From Paenibacillus segetis (GTDB lineage: Bacteria; Bacillota; Bacilli; Paenibacillales; Paenibacillaceae), in assembly GCF_014639155.1 (NCBI RefSeq), contig NZ_BMFT01000004.1, positions 284,912-348,911 on the forward strand: a stretch of 64,000 bases of DNA, read 5' to 3'. Shown piece by piece: positions 8,682 to 16,947 of the stretch. Under the pieces are notes generated by a model. That model had not been told where the DNA came from. It did not search any database and saw only the letters and a list, made by a program, of their open reading frames with translations. How positions within the stretch are numbered: the stretch's first letter is position 1; every line of letters begins with the position of its first letter. A program made the translations under genes and the position numbers.

Positions 8682-9698
8682 TTAATACACATATTTGCGC
8701 TGCACCCAATAGCTGAACAGGAAGACGGAAGCCTCAGTCAATAATTTGGCTATAAAGAGTGGAATGGCCAGACCTTCGTGATATAGATAAAGAAGTCCAT
8801 AATTTAATAGAAGTACAACGATGACGAGACCAAAGTATCTCGGTAGAGAATGGTGGATGTTAGACGTTTTGCTCATACCAAATACATATTTCCTATTCAT
8901 CGTATAGTTACATATGGAGCTGCACATTCTTGCGACCACCACAGATAGGAATAGATGGTTTGTGAGACTTTGGATTAGGAACAATAGGGCAAAGTCCAGT
9001 ATTGCTGATAGGATAGAGGAGGCGCTGAACATGAGAATAGGGAGATATACTCTGAAAGAGTCCACAAGAGGATGGAAATGTGACGATTTATTTTTGTCCA
9101 GATAAATTGTATCGATATACTCTTCAGTGATGAGGAAACCATCCTTATGTGCCCTTAGTAGCATGTTCATTTCATATTCAAAACGTTCCCCCGGAATCTC
9201 ACAAAGCCAATCTAGCATGGAGACTGAATATCCGCGTAATCCGGTTTGCGTATCGTGTATCTTTGTACCCGTTGACAGGGTGAAGATTCCGCGTGTAACA
9301 ACATTGCCAAAGCGACTCCTGAGCGGTACTTTTCCGCTAAATCGCCGGCTTCCGAGGACAAACCTATGGCCCATATGATCTAGTGAATGGGCAATCTTTA
9401 TAATATCTTCGGGCAAATGTTGCCCATCGCTATCTGCACATATTACATGGCCTTCTAGTCCTGCTTCTCGAATATAGTGAAACCCTGTTTTGAGGGCGCG
9501 GCCTTTACCAAGATTGGTATCGTGACGTAAGACCTTACAACCACACGCCTCCACCTCTTGGAAAATATCATGATATCGGTCACCACTGCCGTCATCCACG
9601 ACAATAATACTAACATTCAAGAGGGCCCTTAACTGAGAGATTAGGTTAAGTAATCTTTCATCAGGTTCATAGGCTGGAATCAGCACGGATATCGTCAT
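8682..9698 (-). CDS. Glycosyltransferase family 2 fused to GtrA-like flippase domain
   Basis: A 338-residue fusion. Residues 1-220 are a GT-A fold GT2 enzyme of the dolichol/undecaprenyl-phosphate sugar synthase type: VLIPAYEPDERL, VVDDGSGD, CADSDGQH (the DxD region) and a GSRRFSGKVPLRSRFGN loop. Residues about 225-338 form four membrane segments with RKYVF and FSYWVQRKYVY, the GtrA signature. GT2 would charge undecaprenyl phosphate with a sugar, and GtrA would help move it across the membrane for envelope glycosylation. It starts 6 bp after the phosphodiester glycosidase gene ends, so the two are cotranscribed. The sugar is unknown. Confidence 0.9.
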   Translation of the reverse strand: MTISVLIPAYEPDERLLNLISQLRALLNVSIIVVDDGSGDRYHDIFQEVEACGCKVLRHDTNLGKGRALKTGFHYIREAGLEGHVICADSDGQHLPEDIIKIAHSLDHMGHRFVLGSRRFSGKVPLRSRFGNVVTRGIFTLSTGTKIHDTQTGLRGYSVSMLDWLCEIPGERFEYEMNMLLRAHKDGFLITEEYIDTIYLDKNKSSHFHPLVDSFRVYLPILMFSASSILSAILDFALLFLIQSLTNHLFLSVVVARMCSSICNYTMNRKYVFGMSKTSNIHHSLPRYFGLVIVVLLLNYGLLYLYHEGLAIPLFIAKLLTEASVFLFSYWVQRKYVY

Positions 9699-9704
9699 GT
9701 TTAT

Positions 9705-10670
9705 CTACCTCTCTTTGATATAAAGTATGTCGCTAACACCTCGCTCTTGGTTTTTACCGAGTGGATTATTAACGACCCTACCCATGAAATACATCGTGGA
9801 TGAACCACCGCCATCCAGATTGTAAGCTTCGGTACATCCAAGATCAGCAAAAACGTCAGCCAACTCTGTTAAAGTCATTCCGCGGCTGTAACCCTGTTTG
9901 CGACCATCTACCACGATGAACACATAATGATTGGGAGCGATCATTCCAATCGCGGTTCTAGGATTAGCACCTTGAATAGAGCGATTGCCAAAATTAGTGT
10001 CGATCATGACATGGCTGAAGTCCTGGGTGATCTGACCGTCTTCGATCAGTGTTGGTCCAAAGGACAAAGTATGGGTAACACCATCTGCTAGTAGAGTAGA
10101 AGAGGGGAGTTGTTCCTCATCGAAAGATTTCATCGTGCCGTCATTGAATAGAGCCAGAGCGGTTCGTACCGGACTATCTCGGAATAAGGTCCCATTCCGA
10201 ATAATGACACCATCGTTACGGAAACCGTAGTAATCACCGTTAATGGCGAAGATAGCATCATTGCTAGATGCAATCTCTGAAGTGTTCTCTATGATGTTAC
10301 GACCGAAGCTATTATCGGCAAATGCAGAGAGTAAGTTGCTTGAATCCTGGAGGGTGACGTCGGCTACAAAGTAGGTAATCTGATCAGAACCGGATCCAGT
10401 CTGGACCTGATCAATCTTGATCTTGATGTCATCACTGGTATAACTCCAATCATCGTAGGTTGCACTTGACCTCGTGACACCAGCATTGCTCGTACCTTCG
10501 GCTGACGACTGTTCATCAGACACGACGACTTCAACGTGTTCAATTAAATAGCGATCCGCGAGTCCATATAGTACAGACCCAATGACCAGAATGATTACAA
10601 TGGAAATGATGTATAGCTTTCGTTTGGGTTTCTTGCTCGTCAATTTTTTCGTCGTTTTGTTCATCATCAT
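9705..10670 (-). CDS. Phosphodiester glycosidase (NAGPA-domain) membrane-anchored protein
   Basis: A 321-residue protein with a basic N-terminus and one membrane anchor (about residues 19-40), then an extracytoplasmic NAGPA domain. Hallmarks are IFAINGDYYGFRNDGVIIRNG, RTAIGMI, GRKQGYSRGMTLTELADVFADLGCTEAYNLDGGGSSTMYF and a C-terminal RGVSDILYI. NAGPA-type enzymes hydrolyse sugar-phosphate diesters, in bacteria probably on wall teichoic acid-like or other envelope glycans. It is the first gene of a two-gene operon with the GT2-GtrA protein, which suggests a shared role in decorating or remodelling a cell-surface phospho-polymer. The start is at an ATG-ATG-ATG run after GAGGTGG. Confidence 0.9.
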   Translation of the reverse strand: MMMNKTTKKLTSKKPKRKLYIISIVIILVIGSVLYGLADRYLIEHVEVVVSDEQSSAEGTSNAGVTRSSATYDDWSYTSDDIKIKIDQVQTGSGSDQITYFVADVTLQDSSNLLSAFADNSFGRNIIENTSEIASSNDAIFAINGDYYGFRNDGVIIRNGTLFRDSPVRTALALFNDGTMKSFDEEQLPSSTLLADGVTHTLSFGPTLIEDGQITQDFSHVMIDTNFGNRSIQGANPRTAIGMIAPNHYVFIVVDGRKQGYSRGMTLTELADVFADLGCTEAYNLDGGGSSTMYFMGRVVNNPLGKNQERGVSDILYIKER

Positions 10671-10828
10671 CAGTGCAACACCACCTCGTTATTTGCATAT
10701 CGCGCCCCTCTCAAGCAAAAGGGGAATGCCTAGCCATCATGATACTTCCGTTAGCTGAATTGAAACTGAGTAGGAGGTGAAAGTGAGTTGAAAGTTTGGG
10801 CGGTCGGGTCCTAATTCAATTAGAAGCA

Positions 10829-10879
10829 TTGACAAACCAGCATATAGGTAATATCTTACCTATATGAGTAATATATTAC
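10829..10879 (+). promoter_or_regulatory. Promoter with two overlapping MarR-type palindromes
   Basis: TTGACA (10829-10834), 17 bp, then TATCTT (10852-10857). The -10 lies inside a perfect palindrome, TAGGTAA-TATC-TTACCTA (10845-10862). A second palindrome, GTAATATATTAC (10868-10879), follows before the ribosome site. The shared core is GTAATAT..TTAC. Two operator copies over the promoter strongly suggest autorepression by the MarR protein that follows. Confidence 0.8.
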
Positions 10880-10901
10880 CTTTAGCGAATTGGAGAATAT
10901 C

Positions 10902-11366
10902 ATGAAGAACAACGTAGAGACGGAACAACAACAAATCGAATTGTTTGGAGGGATCTTTTTACTTGCTAATAAGCTTCAAACCATTGGTGATAGCTATTTG
11001 AAGGAGGTCACAACGAAACAGTGGTTCCTAATGATGATCGTAGAGCAATTTGGTGATTATCATCCGACGTTGTCTGAAGTGGCCAAAGAGGTGGGCAGTT
11101 CAAGACAGAATTTGAAGCAGATTGCATTGAAGCTGCAAGACAAAGGATTACTAATCATCGAGAAGGATACCAAGGATAGCAGAATTCTTCGGCTGAGTTT
11201 GAGTGAGAAAAGCCGAGAATTTTGGGGGAAGAGGGCAGAGCAGGACAAAGATTTTATAATGGGCCTATTTCATGAACTAAGCCCGGATGAAATTGGAGCC
11301 ATGTGGAGTGGGTTTCATAAGCTGTATGCAAATATCTGCAAATTGGGTGAGAAGTATAGTGAGTAA
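10902..11366 (+). CDS. MarR-family transcriptional regulator
   Basis: A 154-residue winged-helix protein. The DNA-binding segment is around residues 50-90: HPTLSEVAKEVGSSRQNLKQIALKLQDKGLLIIEKDTKDSRILRLSLSE, with the conserved D-x-R of the wing (DSRILRL). The reading frame is open from a TTG at 10890, but GGAGA at 10892-10896 gives ideal spacing to the ATG at 10902, so that is the better start. It overlaps the next gene by 8 bp, forming an operon. Its own promoter carries two palindromes of the usual MarR size, so autoregulation is likely. The ligand is unknown. Confidence 0.92.
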   Translation: MKNNVETEQQQIELFGGIFLLANKLQTIGDSYLKEVTTKQWFLMMIVEQFGDYHPTLSEVAKEVGSSRQNLKQIALKLQDKGLLIIEKDTKDSRILRLSLSEKSREFWGKRAEQDKDFIMGLFHELSPDEIGAMWSGFHKLYANICKLGEKYSE

Positions 11367-12210
11367 GAAGAAAATGCTATTTTTTGCGATTGGAGTACTC
11401 ATTGTACTAGTAATAGGAATCTGTTTCTTTGGGGAGCGAGCTATGAGAACAAGTTATGAAGACAAGGTGAACCATGCCTTATCTACTTCAAAAGTAGTGC
11501 AGGATATTGTAACAGAAGAGGACATTGCTGATCTGCCTGCACCTGTGCAGAAATATCTACACTATGTTGGGGTAGTAGGCAAACCCAAAGCACATAATCT
11601 ACATATGAAAATTGAAGGTGAAATGAAGCGAGGGTTGGATAAGCCTTGGATGAAGGTTGTCGTTGACCAGCATAATTTTTATGATGAATTTACGAGATTG
11701 TTCTATATAAAGGGGAAGATGTTCGGTATTCCACTAACTGGTATAGATTCTTATATTGAAGGTAAAGGTAGGATGTTAATTAAATTAGCATCTGTAATTA
11801 AAGTAGCTGATGAGACTGGGGAACAGATGAACCAAGCGGAACTGGTTACATTATTAAACGATATTAGCTTGTTATCGCCTTCCGCATTAGTAGATAAACG
11901 GATTACTTGGAAAACGGTAGATGAACAAAGCGTTGAGTGTTCAATCGAGGACAAGGGGATGAAGGTGTCGGCAATCCTGTACTTTAATGCGGAGGGTGCA
12001 TTGATAAATTTTGTAACAGAGGATAGGTATTACACTACACCAAATGGAGAGTTCATCAAAACAAAGTGGAGTACCCCAGTCAAGGATTATAAAACGGTCA
12101 ATGGCGTAACGTTTCCTACCTATGGAGAAGGCGTTTGGCATTTAGAGAGTGGGGAGTTTATTTACGCAAAGTTTCATATGAAGAATGTCGAATATAATGT
12201 TGTGAAATGA
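11359..12210 (+). CDS. Membrane-anchored protein of unknown function, DUF6544/DUF6920-like
   Basis: About 283 residues. A single N-terminal membrane segment (about residues 6-25) is followed by a soluble domain containing LPAPVQKYLHYVGVVGKP, which recalls uncharacterised DUF6544/DUF6920-type proteins often paired with small regulators. The ending (SGEFIYAKFHMKNVEYNV) and a series of alternating strands suggest a beta-rich fold. The chosen GTG start (11359) overlaps the MarR gene by 8 bp. An ATG at 11374 is also possible. Being under MarR control, it may be induced by an envelope-active compound. I cannot assign an activity. Confidence 0.75.
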   Translation: MSKKKMLFFAIGVLIVLVIGICFFGERAMRTSYEDKVNHALSTSKVVQDIVTEEDIADLPAPVQKYLHYVGVVGKPKAHNLHMKIEGEMKRGLDKPWMKVVVDQHNFYDEFTRLFYIKGKMFGIPLTGIDSYIEGKGRMLIKLASVIKVADETGEQMNQAELVTLLNDISLLSPSALVDKRITWKTVDEQSVECSIEDKGMKVSAILYFNAEGALINFVTEDRYYTTPNGEFIKTKWSTPVKDYKTVNGVTFPTYGEGVWHLESGEFIYAKFHMKNVEYNVVK

Positions 12211-12223
12211 AGCAGATTGGTTG

Positions 12224-12269
12224 GAGTAAGGGCGAGGTGCATAGCACTGAGGTCCTTACTCTTTTTTTT
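12224..12269 (+). terminator. Rho-independent terminator after the MarR operon
   Basis: GAGTAAGG (12224-12231) pairs perfectly with CCTTACTC (12254-12261), followed by a run of eight T. Confidence 0.85.
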
Positions 12270-12284
12270 ATGGAAAAATAACCC

Positions 12285-12347
12285 TTGACTATTGATTAAA
12301 AATTTATATAATAAAATGTATCAAGACGATATATCGAATAGATACAT
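12285..12347 (+). promoter_or_regulatory. Strong SigA promoter with nested PadR-type operator
   Basis: TTGACT (12285-12290) and TATAAT (12307-12312) are 16 bp apart. Immediately downstream lies a 32-bp dyad: ATGTATC (12316-12322) with GATACAT (12341-12347), and a second palindrome, CGATATATCG (12327-12336), on exactly the same centre (12331.5). ATGT...ACAT arms are typical of PadR operators. Position over the start site and before padR argues for autorepression. Confidence 0.85.
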
Positions 12348-12364
12348 ATTTGAGGTGAATGGGA

Positions 12365-12907
12365 ATGCTGGAATACGTAATTTTAGGTCTGCTGATGGAA
12401 CAACCGATGAGCGGATATGACATCAAGAAAACGATAGATAGTACGGTTGGATTTTTTCTCAAGGCGAGCTATGGCAGTCTGTACCCGGCTTTGAAGAGAT
12501 TAACGGAGAAAGGCCACTTGTCTGTAATAGAGACAGAGAATAGTAAGAACAAGAAGATATATACCTTGCTACCGAGTGGGAAAGAGTTGTTCTTGAACTG
12601 GTTAGCGGAGCCTTTAGAGACACCCCGTAATGAGCTGCTTGGTAGAATTTTTTTCTATGATCATTTGGATGAAACTACTCGTGAGCAGCGTTTAACCGAA
12701 TACCTCTACAAACTGGAGCAAGAGATTAAAGGGGTAGGAATGGTACAGCAAATCGTTTCACAAGAGCTAGCGGTACTTCCGAATCCGCAGGACTATTATT
12801 ACCGGGTGTCCGTTTTGTACAACGGATTAAACCAACTTACCATGGTAAAAGAATGGATCAACAACATTAAAGAGAGGAATGATTTGAATGCTACAAACTC
12901 AAAGTAA
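12365..12907 (+). CDS. PadR-family transcriptional regulator
   Basis: A 180-residue PadR protein. The N-terminal winged helix starts MLEYVILGLLMEQPMSGYDIKK, followed by SYGSLYPALKRLTEKGHL, both diagnostic. The C-terminal half is a helical dimerisation domain (residues about 95-175, Vir_act_alpha_C type). An ATG at 12359 is in frame, but GAGGTG at 12352-12357 is only 1 bp from it and 7 bp from the ATG at 12365, so the latter is preferred. It overlaps the CPBP protease gene by 20 bp, and together they form a repressor/target operon behind a dyad operator. Confidence 0.93.
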   Translation: MLEYVILGLLMEQPMSGYDIKKTIDSTVGFFLKASYGSLYPALKRLTEKGHLSVIETENSKNKKIYTLLPSGKELFLNWLAEPLETPRNELLGRIFFYDHLDETTREQRLTEYLYKLEQEIKGVGMVQQIVSQELAVLPNPQDYYYRVSVLYNGLNQLTMVKEWINNIKERNDLNATNSK

Positions 12908-13643
12908 TAAATCATCATTTTTTGTGAAACGTCCGATACTGTTCGTTATTGTTGTAGAGGTATTACTTCTTATCATCGTCACGGTAGGCGGAGCGATTGC
13001 TACAATTAAGGAACTGGATTATATCGCTGCCATTTGGGTTTCATTTACTCCAATCGCGCTTATACTCGTTATTTATTTGACCTGGAAGAGGAAGTGGGGT
13101 AGCCTCGGGTTCCAGTCACTTTCTACAATTACGAAGCAGAACTGGTTATATCATTTGCCTTTAATTTTGGTGTTGATCACGATTAGTTTGAAGGGCTTTG
13201 AAGATTTATCGGTGTCCAAGGTCATCCAATTTGTATCCTTCACCCTGTTGGTAGGGTTTGTTGAGGAGACCGTTTATCGGGGGCTTATTTTAAAAGCGAT
13301 GCTGAATGTAGGTGTGAAGGCTGCCGTTATTACTTCAAGTCTGTTGTTCGCAGTCACGCATGCTTTGAATATGATCTCTGGTCAAGATCTTGCTAATACG
13401 GTCGTACAGATTGTATATTCTCTGCTAATTGGTGTAGTGTTGGCATTACTTATGGTTCGTGGCAGTAATATTTATCCGCTCATCTTGTTTCACTTCTTAC
13501 ATAACTTGATTCAGTTCTTAGGTCCAGAAGCTACTGGTGTGACTTACTTCGATGTGATTGCACTGGTTATCCTGGTTATCTACAGTATTGTACTAATTAA
13601 AAGTCTCAACAAGAAGACCATCAAAGGTTCCATCGCAGCATAA
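12888..13643 (+). CDS. CPBP-family intramembrane metalloprotease
   Basis: A 251-residue protein with about seven or eight membrane segments and the CPBP (CAAX protease / bacteriocin-processing) motifs: EETVYRG (E126, E127, R131), FAVTHALN (H158) and FHFLHN. These residues form the intramembrane glutamate-type active site. Bacterial CPBP proteins act in bacteriocin immunity or maturation and in membrane-protein control. The start overlaps padR by 20 bp, with a GAGAGG ribosome site within padR. There is no bacteriocin-like peptide next to it, so the substrate is unknown. Confidence 0.9.
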   Translation: MLQTQSNKSSFFVKRPILFVIVVEVLLLIIVTVGGAIATIKELDYIAAIWVSFTPIALILVIYLTWKRKWGSLGFQSLSTITKQNWLYHLPLILVLITISLKGFEDLSVSKVIQFVSFTLLVGFVEETVYRGLILKAMLNVGVKAAVITSSLLFAVTHALNMISGQDLANTVVQIVYSLLIGVVLALLMVRGSNIYPLILFHFLHNLIQFLGPEATGVTYFDVIALVILVIYSIVLIKSLNKKTIKGSIAA

Positions 13644-13681
13644 AGACATATTGATGAATGACGATCTTGGAGTGATAGTGC

Positions 13682-13718
13682 AAAACCCGACTTGGATGTT
13701 GATCCGGTCGGGTTTTTG
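13682..13718. terminator. Bidirectional terminator
   Basis: AAAACCCGAC (13682-13691) pairs with GTCGGGTTTT (13707-13716), with T5 on the plus side and A4 on the other. It separates the convergent CPBP and AraC genes. Confidence 0.85.
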
Positions 13719-13720
13719 CA

Positions 13721-14566
13721 TTATTCAGTCGGTTTCAGATCGCGGGAGTTTCTAGGTGAACTGCCGGTGACTTTCTTGAACATTTTAGAGAAGAGGAATG
13801 GATCGGTATAACCGACAGAACGGGAAATATCGCTGACGGACAGCTCTGGATTATGGAGTAATTCGGCAGCTCGGTTCATGCGGTATTCTAACAGAAAGGA
13901 TTGTAGTGATATACCGAACTTCGCTTTGAACAGGCTAGACAAGTACGTCCGGTCCAGACCAACATAAGTCGCGATGTCTAGAATCGTGATCTTTTGACTG
14001 TAGTTGTTCTCCATAAATTTGATTGCCTGTCTAATGTAAGCCTCTTTGGACGGGGAGGTCTTGGGTTCCAGGTTTGGCACCTCTGAGCCAGAGATTAATT
14101 CAGCCATCAGTCGATAGAGAATACTTTGACTTAATACATCACCGCTTCGCTGGGAGCGAGCATCCAGCAGATCGTCATAAAATGAGTCGAAATGAGAGCT
14201 GTTCTGACCTGTATCAAAGATGAGATGAGCAGGCCCTAAATTTGCACGCTGCATGAAGGATTTGGCATGTAGACCGCTGAAACCAATCCATGAATAGGTC
14301 CAAGGATCATGCTCATTTGCTTGGTAATGGACAATGGTATCTGGAGGGATAAGAAATCCTTGCCCAGCCTTTAGGGATTGAATTTCTTCACCGCTACCAA
14401 AGACACCACTTCCACTATGGATGTAATGAATAAGGTAGGAATCGCGCAAGCCGGGCCCCCAGGCATGTCCAGGCAGACACTCCTCCTTACCGAAAAATAG
14501 TAGATTAAGATCCAAATGACGGGGTAAGGTTTCACTAGTGAAGGTGATATCAATTCGAGATTGCAA
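13721..14566 (-). CDS. AraC-family regulator with cupin sensor, probable melA activator
   Basis: A 281-residue protein. Residues about 10-150 form an AraC-type cupin sugar-binding domain (RDSYLIHYIHSGSGVF, AGQGFLIPPDTIVHYQANEHDPWTYSWIGFSG). Residues 175-275 carry two helix-turn-helix units (ILDIATYVGLDRTYLSSLFKAKFGISLQSFLLEYRMNRA and VSDISRSVGYTDPFLFSKMFKKVTGSSPRNSR). This arrangement resembles MsmR/RafR activators of alpha-galactoside genes. It is divergent from the GH4 alpha-galactosidase gene with 202 bp between them, so it is likely its activator. The start codon is TTG after GGAGGACAAC. Confidence 0.9.
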   Translation of the reverse strand: MQSRIDITFTSETLPRHLDLNLLFFGKEECLPGHAWGPGLRDSYLIHYIHSGSGVFGSGEEIQSLKAGQGFLIPPDTIVHYQANEHDPWTYSWIGFSGLHAKSFMQRANLGPAHLIFDTGQNSSHFDSFYDDLLDARSQRSGDVLSQSILYRLMAELISGSEVPNLEPKTSPSKEAYIRQAIKFMENNYSQKITILDIATYVGLDRTYLSSLFKAKFGISLQSFLLEYRMNRAAELLHNPELSVSDISRSVGYTDPFLFSKMFKKVTGSSPRNSRDLKPTE

Positions 14567-14649
14567 GGGTTGTCCTCCTTGAATATTTCTAGTTCAAATA
14601 GGAAATGGATGGTCCTTATATTATAACAGGTAATTTAGAGTTATTTACT

Positions 14650-14731
14650 ATGAAAACGGTTAACTAAATTGGATTATGACATGTTTTGAATGGGTTGATC
14701 CATGTTGATTTCGCCAATCAAAGTCTATACT
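14650..14731 (+). promoter_or_regulatory. Candidate melA control region (cre-like site, direct repeats, -10)
   Basis: A TATACT (14726-14731) may be the -10, with a weak TTGATT (14705-14710) only 15 bp upstream, as expected for an activator-dependent promoter. GTTGAT occurs twice (14694-14699 and 14704-14709) one helical turn apart and could be the AraC site. ATGAAAACGGTTAAC (14650-14664) resembles a cre box but misses the last two consensus bases. Confidence 0.35.
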
Positions 14732-14768
14732 GAGGTTACATTCTTACTTAATTGGAGGCGAACATGTA

Positions 14769-16067
14769 ATGTCCAAAATTACTTTTATGGGTGCAGGTAG
14801 TACGGTTTTTGCCAAAAATGTTCTCGGCGATGTGATGTTGACTGAAGCGTTGCAGGGATTTGAGCTCGCTTTGTACGATATAAATGAGGAACGTCTTCGC
14901 GATTCAGAGAGATTGCTTAATAGCATGAGACAGTCGCTTGGCAGTCAGTGCACCGTAAAGGCGTATACCGACCGCAAGGCAGCGCTGAAGGGTGCTAAAT
15001 ACGTTATTAATGCGATTCAAGTCGGTGGCTACGACCCATGTACGATTACAGATTTTGAAATACCTAAGAAGTATGGCCTACGTCAGACGATCGCAGATAC
15101 CCTTGGAATAGGAGGGGTCTTCCGTAATTTGCGAACGATTCCGGTGATGCTCGATTTCGCCAAAGATATGCAGGAAGTGTGTCCAGATGCGTGGTTCTTC
15201 AACTATACAAACCCAATGGCTGTGCTAACCAATGTCATGAACACTGTAGGCGGAATCAAGACGGTGGGTCTTTGTCACAGTGTGCAGACCTGTGTATCGG
15301 GATTGTTTGATGCGCTTGGCATGGATCAAGACGGACTTAAGACTAAAATCGCTGGTATAAATCATATGGCTTGGTTGCTGGAAGTATCTCGTGATGGAGT
15401 GGACTTGTATCCAGAGATTAAACGCAGAGCAGCAGAGAAACAGAAGGAGACCCACCATGATATGGTCCGGTACGAGCTTATGCAACGCTTCGGTTATTAT
15501 GTAACGGAATCGTCAGAGCATAGTGCTGAATACCATCCATACTTCATCAAAAAGAACTATCCAGAGCTGATTGAACGCTTCAATATTCCGCTCGATGAAT
15601 ATCCTCGTCGTTGCATTGAGCAGATCAAGGGCTGGTCCGATATGCGTGAGAAATTATTCGCCAGTCAGCATATTGAGCATGTGCGCAGTTTGGAATATGC
15701 TTCCTATATGTTAGAGGCGATGGAAACGAACAAGCCATACAAAATCGGTGGTAATGTCATGAATACGGGACTAATTACCAACCTGCCTTCAGAAGCGTGC
15801 GTGGAAGTGCCTTGTCTTGTAGATGCCTCGGGTATTACACCAACTTATGTTGGAGACCTCCCACCACAGCTTGCAGCCTTGAATAGAACGAACATCAACA
15901 CCCAATTACTTACGATTGAAGCTGCGGTGACCGGGAAGAAAGAACATATTTACCACGCGGCTATGCTTGATCCGCATACGGCTGCGGAGTTGTCTATGGA
16001 TGATATTGTTGCGATGTGTGACGATCTTATCGAAGCACATGGTAACTGGCTTCCAGCTTATAAATAG
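14769..16067 (+). CDS. melA: Alpha-galactosidase, glycoside hydrolase family 4 (NAD- and metal-dependent)
   Basis: A 432-residue GH4 enzyme, the length of Bacillus MelA. The N-terminal Rossmann motif is MGAGSTVF with D37 (LYDINEERL) for NAD. Catalytic and metal residues are visible as NYTNPM (145-150), GLCHSVQ (C169, H170) and AGINHMAW (H199). GH4 enzymes cleave galactosides through an oxidation-elimination route in the cytoplasm, here most likely melibiose/raffinose-type alpha-galactosides. CHSVQ is the pattern of the alpha-galactosidase branch rather than the 6-phospho-glucosidase branch. No transporter is adjacent. Confidence 0.9.
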   Translation: MSKITFMGAGSTVFAKNVLGDVMLTEALQGFELALYDINEERLRDSERLLNSMRQSLGSQCTVKAYTDRKAALKGAKYVINAIQVGGYDPCTITDFEIPKKYGLRQTIADTLGIGGVFRNLRTIPVMLDFAKDMQEVCPDAWFFNYTNPMAVLTNVMNTVGGIKTVGLCHSVQTCVSGLFDALGMDQDGLKTKIAGINHMAWLLEVSRDGVDLYPEIKRRAAEKQKETHHDMVRYELMQRFGYYVTESSEHSAEYHPYFIKKNYPELIERFNIPLDEYPRRCIEQIKGWSDMREKLFASQHIEHVRSLEYASYMLEAMETNKPYKIGGNVMNTGLITNLPSEACVEVPCLVDASGITPTYVGDLPPQLAALNRTNINTQLLTIEAAVTGKKEHIYHAAMLDPHTAAELSMDDIVAMCDDLIEAHGNWLPAYK

Positions 16068-16092
16068 TTGTTACTGAAAGTAATTCAAGAAG

Positions 16093-16139
16093 AGAGATAT
16101 CTTTAACCTTAGCAAAAGGGGAGAGGATATCTCTTTTTG
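16093..16139 (+). terminator. Rho-independent terminator after melA
   Basis: AGAGATATC (16093-16101) pairs with GATATCTCT (16126-16134), then TTTT. The loop is 24 nt, long but with a perfect stem. Confidence 0.75.
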
Positions 16140-16232
16140 TTATTTGTACAATGGAATCCGCGCTCGTTATGGTGTATCGTGGTTACAGTAGAACATGCGG
16201 ATGTATAGTTGTAGTAGGAGGAGAGAAGTGTA

Positions 16233-16892
16233 GTGGCGAAACAGAAATATTACGTAGTTTGGGTGGGAAAACGCCCAGGCATATACCATAGCTGGGCAGA
16301 GTGTAAGGAGCAGGTGGAGCAAGTCAAAGATGCTAAATATAAATCTTATGATTCTAGTAGTGAGGCACAGAAGGCTTATAGCGAAGGCTGGACCAAACAT
16401 TGGGGGAAGAAGCAGACAGGTAGTAGCGGGTCCAAGGGAACTTCATCAAGCCGTGCTTCATCTTCTTCGTCAGCATCTAGTGCTAGCATCGACTATGATA
16501 GCGTATCTGTAGATGTAGGAACTAGAGGGAATCCAGGACCGATTGAATATCAAGGTGTAGACACAAAGACGGGGGAAGTTCTTTTTGCCGTTGGTCCTAT
16601 TCCTAATGGTACAAATAATCTAGGTGAATTTCTGGCGATTGTGCACTCACTAGCCTATTTGAAGCAACTGGGAAGTACAAAGACGGTATACAGTGATTCA
16701 AGAACAGCATTGAAATGGGTTCGTGAGAAGCAAGTGGCTACGAGCCTGGTTCGAGATGAATCGACGAAAGAGGTTTGGAATTTGGTGGACCGGGCGTTGA
16801 AATGGTTGGAGAATAATCGCTACGAGAATAAATTGCTGAAATGGGAAACCAAGGAGTGGGGCGAGATCAAAGCGGATTATGGAAGAAAATAG
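16233..16892 (+). CDS. Ribonuclease H1 with N-terminal hybrid-binding (viroplasmin) domain
   Basis: A 219-residue protein in two parts. Residues 5-53 are an RNA/DNA hybrid-binding domain (KYYVVWVGKRPGIYHSWAECKEQV, SYDSSSEAQKAYSEG). A Ser-rich linker (62-88) leads to an RNase HI domain with all four catalytic acids: D94 (VSVDVG), E132 (NNLGEF), D155 (YSDSRTALKW) and D215 (KADYGR). It would remove the RNA strand of RNA:DNA hybrids. The Ser-rich linker (SSRASSSSSASSAS) is unusually low in complexity. The start is a GTG with AGGAGG 8-9 bp upstream. Confidence 0.92.
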   Translation: MAKQKYYVVWVGKRPGIYHSWAECKEQVEQVKDAKYKSYDSSSEAQKAYSEGWTKHWGKKQTGSSGSKGTSSSRASSSSSASSASIDYDSVSVDVGTRGNPGPIEYQGVDTKTGEVLFAVGPIPNGTNNLGEFLAIVHSLAYLKQLGSTKTVYSDSRTALKWVREKQVATSLVRDESTKEVWNLVDRALKWLENNRYENKLLKWETKEWGEIKADYGRK

Positions 16893-16947
16893 TGAATTGT
16901 TGTATTCTGATCAAAGATCTAATTTGAAAAAAGAACGGGGGATTCCT

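Noticed and set aside
14650..14664. cre box before melA as a firm call
   Set aside because: The last two consensus bases are missing, so it is listed only as a possibility in the control region.
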